NCBI GenBank assembly: GCA_946479205.1
Contig: CAMLFJ010000098.1
Coordinates: forward strand, 1-8,823
Direction: 5' to 3'
Source: an uncultured bacterium
GTDB taxonomy: Bacteria; Methylomirabilota; Methylomirabilia; Rokubacteriales; CSP1-6
DNA: 8,823 nt
The notes below the pieces were generated by a model that was given only the letters and a program-made list of their open reading frames with translations, was not told the origin of the DNA and did no database searches. Positions 5,631 to 8,823 of the stretch are shown here, piece by piece (the first letter of the stretch is position 1; every line of letters begins with the position of its first letter). The position numbers and the translations under genes were made by a program.

Positions 5631-6677
5631 ATGCATTTCGGGATCTTCCTGGAGGAGCGGCGCCGCGGCGTCAGCGAGGGCGCCACGCTGCGCGAGACGA
5701 TCGACCTGGCGGACGCCGCGGAGGCGGGCGGCCTCGACGGGGTCTGGCTCGGCGAGATCCACTTCAACGGCAATCGCTCCATCCAGTCCGCCCCCCTCGC
5801 GCTCGCGAGCTTCATCGCCGCCCGCACCCGGCGCCTCCGCGTGGGGATCGCGGTGCAGGTACTGCCGCTCGGCAACCCGCTGCGCATCGCCGAGGAAGCG
5901 GCGACCGTGGATCAGCTGAGCGAGGGGCGCCTCGACTTCGGGGTCGGCCGCAGCGGCTCCGCGCGCACCTACGATCTCCTCGGGGTGCCCTACGGCGAGA
6001 GCCAGGCGCGTTTCCTCGAATCGCTCGAGATCATCCGCCTGGCCTGGCAGGGTAAGCCATTCAGCTACGACGGCAAGTTCTATCGTGTCCAGAACGTCAC
6101 GGTCTCCCCAACTCCGTATCAGGTGCCGCACCCGCCGATGCGCATGGCCGCCAACTCCCCGGAGACGTTCCCGCAGGTCGCCCGCCTGGGTCTGCCGCTC
6201 TTCATCGGGCTCCGGGATCTGGACATTCCACTGCTGCGCGGGCACCTCAAGACCTATCGGGAGGCGTGGCGCGAATCGGGCCAGTCCGGCGAGGCGGACG
6301 TCTACCTGCGCATCCCGGTGTACGCGGCCCCGACCGAAGCGGCCGCGCGCGAGGAGCCGCGGGAGGCCATGACCTACTTCTTCCAGCGGCACATCGAGCT
6401 GATCCGGTCCGGCCTCGGCCGCGCCGACACCGGCCCGGGCGACCGCCGGCAGGTGATGGCGGACCGGATCACCACGATGCCGTACGACGAGCTGCTGAAG
6501 ACCCGCGTCGCCTTCGGCACCGCGGCGTCGCTACGCGAGCGCCTCGGCGAGATCGCGGAGGACCTGGGGCTCAACGGCATCGTCGCCGAGCTGAACCCCA
6601 GCGGCCTCCTCTCCCTCGATCAGATGCGGCGGACGCTCGACATCCTCACCCGCGAGGTGATCCCTACTTTCCGCTGA
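5631..6677 (+). CDS. LLM-class flavin-dependent oxidoreductase (luciferase-like monooxygenase)
   Basis: Cytoplasmic (beta/alpha)8-barrel enzyme of 348 residues, a normal length for bacterial luciferase-like monooxygenases and F420-dependent relatives. It is expected to use reduced FMN or F420, with or without O2, on a small organic substrate. The start MHFGIFLEERR is the usual first barrel strand. Hallmarks are VLPLGNPLRIAEEAATVDQL (77-96) and SEGRLDFGVGRSG (97-109), the typical A-T-x-D-x-L-S-x-G-R-x-x-x-G-x-G-R pattern of the family. GVPYGESQARFLESLEIIRLAW follows at 118-139, and a Pro-rich loop at 159-170 (SPTPYQVPHPPM) before MRMAANS. ATG 5631 has GGAGGG 12 bases upstream, inside a hairpin. 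The 3' end overlaps the convergent dienelactone-hydrolase gene by 14 bases. Sequence alone does not separate FMN from F420 use, nor name the substrate. Confidence 0.92.
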   Translation: MHFGIFLEERRRGVSEGATLRETIDLADAAEAGGLDGVWLGEIHFNGNRSIQSAPLALASFIAARTRRLRVGIAVQVLPLGNPLRIAEEAATVDQLSEGRLDFGVGRSGSARTYDLLGVPYGESQARFLESLEIIRLAWQGKPFSYDGKFYRVQNVTVSPTPYQVPHPPMRMAANSPETFPQVARLGLPLFIGLRDLDIPLLRGHLKTYREAWRESGQSGEADVYLRIPVYAAPTEAAAREEPREAMTYFFQRHIELIRSGLGRADTGPGDRRQVMADRITTMPYDELLKTRVAFGTAASLRERLGEIAEDLGLNGIVAELNPSGLLSLDQMRRTLDILTREVIPTFR

Positions 6678-7428
6678 CGAAGGCCTGCACGCGCTTCCAC
6701 GCGTCGGCGGAGGCGTCCGCGAACTCGGTGTACTTCCGGTCGAAGAAGCTGTGCGGCGCCCCCGGGTACACCTTCATGTCGTGCTTCACGTTGGCCTTGC
6801 GGCACGCCGCGTCGAAGCCCTCCACGTCCGCGGGCGGAATGCCCTCGTCGGCGCCCCCGAAGATCGACTGCACCGCGCACGTGTAGCGGGGCACCGCGTC
6901 CACCGGCTTGGGACGATCCGGCCAGCGCTTGAGCCCCGACGGCCAGCCGTAGAAGCCGATCACCCCCGCGTAGCCGAGCCCGCTCGCCGCCTGCAGGTAG
7001 GACAGGGCCCCGCCGAAGCAGAAGCCCACCGAGTAGAGCGACTTCACCTGCCCGCCGTCGGCGGTGCGGAGGTACGCGGCCGCCGCCGCGATATCGGCCT
7101 GGAGGGTCTCCGGCTTGGTCAGGGGCACCTGCGACATGAAGTCGAAGGCCTCGCTGCGGTCCTCCGACGGCGCGGTGCGCGCGAAGAAATCGATCGCGAC
7201 CGCGTCCACCCCGACCTCCGCGAAGCGGTCGGCGAGCTCCTTGTAGTAGGGGTGCAGGCCCCGCACGTCCGGGATGACGACCATGCCCGCCCCGGTGGGC
7301 TTGGCCGCGCGGGCCGCGTGCGCCATGACGCGGGTGCCGTCGCTCGAGGTGAGATGGAAGTCGCGGGAGCCGGCCGAGCCGCCCGAGATCGGAGGAATGG
7401 GAGGAAAGGAATCGTCGTCCACGCACAT
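6664..7428 (-). CDS. Dienelactone hydrolase family protein (alpha/beta hydrolase)
   Basis: Cytoplasmic alpha/beta hydrolase of 254 residues. The catalytic triad is visible: C137 in GFCFGG (135-140), D194 in GGADEGIP (191-198) and H226 in YPGAPHSFFDRKY (221-233). A cysteine nucleophile is the mark of the dienelactone-hydrolase family, whose founder opens dienelactones in chloroaromatic breakdown; many members act on other esters or lactones. PDVRGLHPYYKELADRFAEVG (53-73) is the oxyanion-side region. The Pro-rich N-terminus (MCVDDDSFPPIPP) is common in this subgroup. The start is supported by AGGAG (7442-7438) nine bases before ATG 7428. It lies 28 bases after the FabG/PhaB-like gene and is probably in its operon. 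Its stop lies inside the LLM gene, leaving no room for a private terminator. The substrate is unknown. Confidence 0.92.
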   Translation of the reverse strand: MCVDDDSFPPIPPISGGSAGSRDFHLTSSDGTRVMAHAARAAKPTGAGMVVIPDVRGLHPYYKELADRFAEVGVDAVAIDFFARTAPSEDRSEAFDFMSQVPLTKPETLQADIAAAAAYLRTADGGQVKSLYSVGFCFGGALSYLQAASGLGYAGVIGFYGWPSGLKRWPDRPKPVDAVPRYTCAVQSIFGGADEGIPPADVEGFDAACRKANVKHDMKVYPGAPHSFFDRKYTEFADASADAWKRVQAFVSGK

Positions 7429-7437
7429 GATGGAGGT

Positions 7438-7442
7438 CTCCT
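7438..7442 (-). promoter_or_regulatory. Ribosome-binding site of the dienelactone-hydrolase-family gene
   Basis: AGGAG on the minus strand lies nine bases before ATG 7428, in the 28-base gap after the reductase gene. Confidence 0.6.
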
Positions 7443-7456
7443 GTCAGTGAGTTTCG

Positions 7457-8305
7457 CTACATGTCCAGGCCGCCGTTGACGCCCCAGACCTGGCCGGTGA
7501 TGTAACTCGACGCGTCGGCGGCCAGGAAGTGCACGACGCGCGCGATCTCCTCGGGCTTGCCGAGGCGCCCGAGCGGGATCTGGCCGACGATCTTCTCGAG
7601 CAGCTTGGCCGGGATGTGCTCGAGCATCTCGGTGGCGATGAAGCCGGGGGTCACCGTGTTCACGGTGAGCCCGACCCCGTCGGGATTCCCGAGCCGCCCC
7701 GCCTTGGCGAGCAGGAAGGCGGCCTCGCGCGCGAGGGTCTTGGTGAGGCCGAAGAGCCCCGACTTGGACGCCGCGTAGTTGGCCTGGCCGATATTGCCCA
7801 TCTCGCCGATGACGCTCGAGACGTTCACGATGCGGCCGCTCCCCCGCTCCGCCATGTGCCGCAGCGCGGCCTGGGAGAGGAAGAAGGCGCCGGAGAGGTT
7901 CACGTTGATGACCTTGAACCAGTCCTCGTCGGAGAGCTTGAGCACCGTCTTGTCGATGGTGATGCCCGCGTTGTTGACGAGGATGTCGAGCCGGCCGTGG
8001 GCCGCGATTACCTCATCGATGGTGCGCCGGCAATCCGCCGCCTCGCCCACGTTGCCCTTGTGGATGCTGACCTCGGTGCCGTAGGTCGTGGCGAAGCTAT
8101 CACGGAACTTACCGGCCGCATCATCGTTGCCCGCATAGCCCGCGGCCAGGGTGGCGCCCTGGCTGGCCAGGCTGCGGCAGATGGCGGCGCCGATCCCGCG
8201 GGTCCCGCCGGTGACGAAGGCCACGCGCCGCTTGAGCTTGTCGCCCCCGCGCGCGGCGATGTTGTCGTTCTCGGTGATGTCCAGCACCGTGGGCGTGGTC
8301 GTCAT
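7457..8305 (-). CDS. SDR 3-oxoacyl-ACP / acetoacetyl-CoA reductase (FabG/PhaB-like)
   Basis: Cytoplasmic NADPH-type reductase of 282 residues, expected to reduce a 3-ketoacyl thioester or similar ketone. Cofactor motif TGGTRGIG is at 32-39 and NNAGIT at 111-116. The catalytic set is N136, S164, Y177 and K181 (YAASK). TVTPGFIATEM (217-227) and the end YITGQVWGVNGGLDM (268-282) closely match the FabG/PhaB tail. Two departures: about 25 extra residues before the first strand, and an insert (about 197-211, LLAKAGRLGNPDGVG) between the helix after the catalytic lysine and the TVNTVTPG strand. ATG 8305 is chosen because AGGGAG (8317-8312) lies six bases upstream; a TTG at 8359 would extend the frame but lies upstream of the predicted transcription start. 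It is first in an operon with the dienelactone-hydrolase-family gene. A role in fatty-acid, polyhydroxybutyrate or degradative metabolism cannot be separated here. Confidence 0.9.
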   Translation of the reverse strand: MTTTPTVLDITENDNIAARGGDKLKRRVAFVTGGTRGIGAAICRSLASQGATLAAGYAGNDDAAGKFRDSFATTYGTEVSIHKGNVGEAADCRRTIDEVIAAHGRLDILVNNAGITIDKTVLKLSDEDWFKVINVNLSGAFFLSQAALRHMAERGSGRIVNVSSVIGEMGNIGQANYAASKSGLFGLTKTLAREAAFLLAKAGRLGNPDGVGLTVNTVTPGFIATEMLEHIPAKLLEKIVGQIPLGRLGKPEEIARVVHFLAADASSYITGQVWGVNGGLDM

Positions 8306-8311
8306 GGTCGT

Positions 8312-8317
8312 CTCCCT
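8312..8317 (-). promoter_or_regulatory. Ribosome-binding site fixing the FabG/PhaB-like start
   Basis: AGGGAG on the minus strand with a six-base spacer (ACGACC) to ATG 8305. This supports the shorter protein over an upstream TTG start. Confidence 0.7.
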
Positions 8318-8349
8318 CTCGATGAGCCTCTTCGACCGCCGGCCGGCAC

Positions 8350-8378
8350 ATCCTGGCAAATCCCCATCGCGGAGTCAA
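8350..8378 (-). promoter_or_regulatory. Candidate sigma70-type promoter for the FabG/PhaB-like operon
   Basis: On the minus strand, TTGACT (8378-8373; 5 of 6 consensus bases), a 17-base spacer and CAGGAT (8355-8350; A2, A5 and T6 kept). Transcription would start near 8343, giving a leader of about 38 bases to ATG 8305. The -35 box lies 6 bases from the -10 box of the divergent MFS gene. Confidence 0.5.
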
Positions 8379-8384
8379 ACGGCG

Positions 8385-8390
8385 TACAAT
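8385..8390 (+). promoter_or_regulatory. -10 box of the MFS gene; probably leaderless transcript
   Basis: TACAAT matches 5 of 6 bases of the -10 consensus and stands out in GC-rich DNA. It ends eight bases before GTG 8399, so transcription would start at or within a base or two of the start codon. No Shine-Dalgarno sequence precedes the GTG. No good -35 box lies 16-18 bases upstream, so an activator may be needed. Confidence 0.5.
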
Positions 8391-8398
8391 CCCCCTTC

Positions 8399-8823
8399 GT
8401 GCGCCTGCCGATCTACTACGGCTGGGTCATCGTGGCCGTCGTCTTCGTCTCCATGGGCGTGGGCGTCAACGCGCGCACCGCGTTCTCGCTGCTGTTCCCG
8501 CCGATCCTCGCCGAGTTCGGCTGGGAGCGCGGGGTCACCGCGGGCGCGTTCTCGTTCGGCTTCCTGGTCTCGGCGGCGCTGAGCCCGTCGCTCGGCCGCC
8601 TCATGGACCGGCGCGGCCCGCGCGTGGTGATCGAGCTGGGGGTGCTGCTGATCGGCGCGGGCCTCCTCCTCGCGACGGTGGTGACGCGGCCGTGGCACCT
8701 CTACGCGACCCTCGGCGTGATGGTGGGCGGCGGCAGCGTCTGCCTGGGCTATACCGGCCAGTCCCTCTTCCTCCCCGACTGGTTCGTCCGCCGGCGCGGC
8801 CTCGCGATGAGCCTCGCCTTCTC
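8399..8823 (+). CDS. Major facilitator superfamily transporter (monocarboxylate/OFA-like), 3' part outside window
   Basis: Inner-membrane secondary transporter; the first 141 residues are visible of about 400-430 expected. Four hydrophobic segments appear: about 8-30, 47-66, 76-95 and 101-122. The loop between TM2 and TM3 carries MFS motif A as GRLMDRRGPR (66-75). GWERG (41-45) before TM2 and DWFVRRRGLAMSLAF (127-141) after TM4 resemble the monocarboxylate/oxalate-formate antiporter branch, so a small organic acid is a reasonable substrate guess. The GTG at 8399 gives a normal MFS N-terminus (MRLPIYYGWVIVAVVF). It has no ribosome-binding site, and the -10 box TACAAT ends eight bases upstream, which points to leaderless translation. 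It diverges from the FabG/PhaB-like gene and shares its control region. The frame stays open to the window edge. Confidence 0.9.
   Translation, partial: MRLPIYYGWVIVAVVFVSMGVGVNARTAFSLLFPPILAEFGWERGVTAGAFSFGFLVSAALSPSLGRLMDRRGPRVVIELGVLLIGAGLLLATVVTRPWHLYATLGVMVGGGSVCLGYTGQSLFLPDWFVRRRGLAMSLAF

Noticed and set aside
4869..6392. Long open frame on the minus strand (507 codons) opposite the P-loop and LLM genes
   Set aside because: It is antisense to two genes with clear family motifs, shows no recognisable domain, and has the Arg/Gly/Ala/Glu-rich composition of a GC-rich shadow frame.
8306..8359. TTG 8359 as an alternative start of the FabG/PhaB-like gene
   Set aside because: It is upstream of the predicted transcription start near 8343 and lacks a ribosome-binding site; ATG 8305 has AGGGAG six bases upstream.
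1..8823. Mobile element, CRISPR array or tRNA/rRNA gene
   Set aside because: No transposase or integrase motifs, spaced direct repeats, or tRNA-like cloverleaf sequence were seen on either strand.

Overview
The window is high-GC bacterial DNA with densely packed genes on both strands. It holds eight protein-coding genes (two cut by the window edges) and one apparent gene relic. I see no rRNA, tRNA, CRISPR array, insertion sequence or phage gene. The mix of a Rieske oxygenase, a luciferase-like flavin monooxygenase, a dienelactone-hydrolase-family protein, two SDRs, RND and MFS transporters and a decayed ABC substrate-binding gene suits an uncultured soil or subsurface bacterium with broad catabolism (Rokubacteria/Methylomirabilota-like or proteobacterial). 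That placement is an inference; no phylogenetic marker is present.

Layout. 1-2487, minus strand: a Rieske non-heme iron oxygenase (2487-1240), then after 11 bases an RND efflux permease (from 1228, cut at base 1). 2488-2692: divergent intergenic region with a probable Rieske promoter and an AT-rich island ahead of the next gene. 2693-3937, plus: MltD-like lytic transglycosylase with a C-terminal LysM domain, followed by a strong hairpin. 4021-4872, plus: SDR oxidoreductase. 4876-4991: relic of an ABC substrate-binding protein gene, with N-terminus and C-terminus joined and the middle missing. 5013-5573, plus: small P-loop kinase-like protein. 5631-6677, plus: LLM-class flavin-dependent oxidoreductase. 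8305-6664, minus: FabG/PhaB-like reductase, then a dienelactone-hydrolase-family protein whose end overlaps the LLM gene tail to tail by 14 bp. 8399-8823, plus: start of an MFS transporter, divergent from the reductase.

How the genes may work together. Several enzymes suit oxidative breakdown of small organic compounds (ring hydroxylation, flavin monooxygenation, alcohol/ketone oxidoreduction, lactone or ester hydrolysis), and the MFS and RND proteins could handle uptake and export. No complete pathway is visible, no reductase or ferredoxin for the Rieske enzyme is present, and substrates cannot be read from sequence. The transglycosylase is a housekeeping cell-wall enzyme.

The less ordinary signals are in the control regions: recurrent TTGAC-type promoter candidates, overlapping divergent promoters with a probably leaderless MFS gene, hairpins overlapping promoter or ribosome-binding elements, and the internally deleted ABC gene relic. 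I did not find a convincing new multi-gene system.
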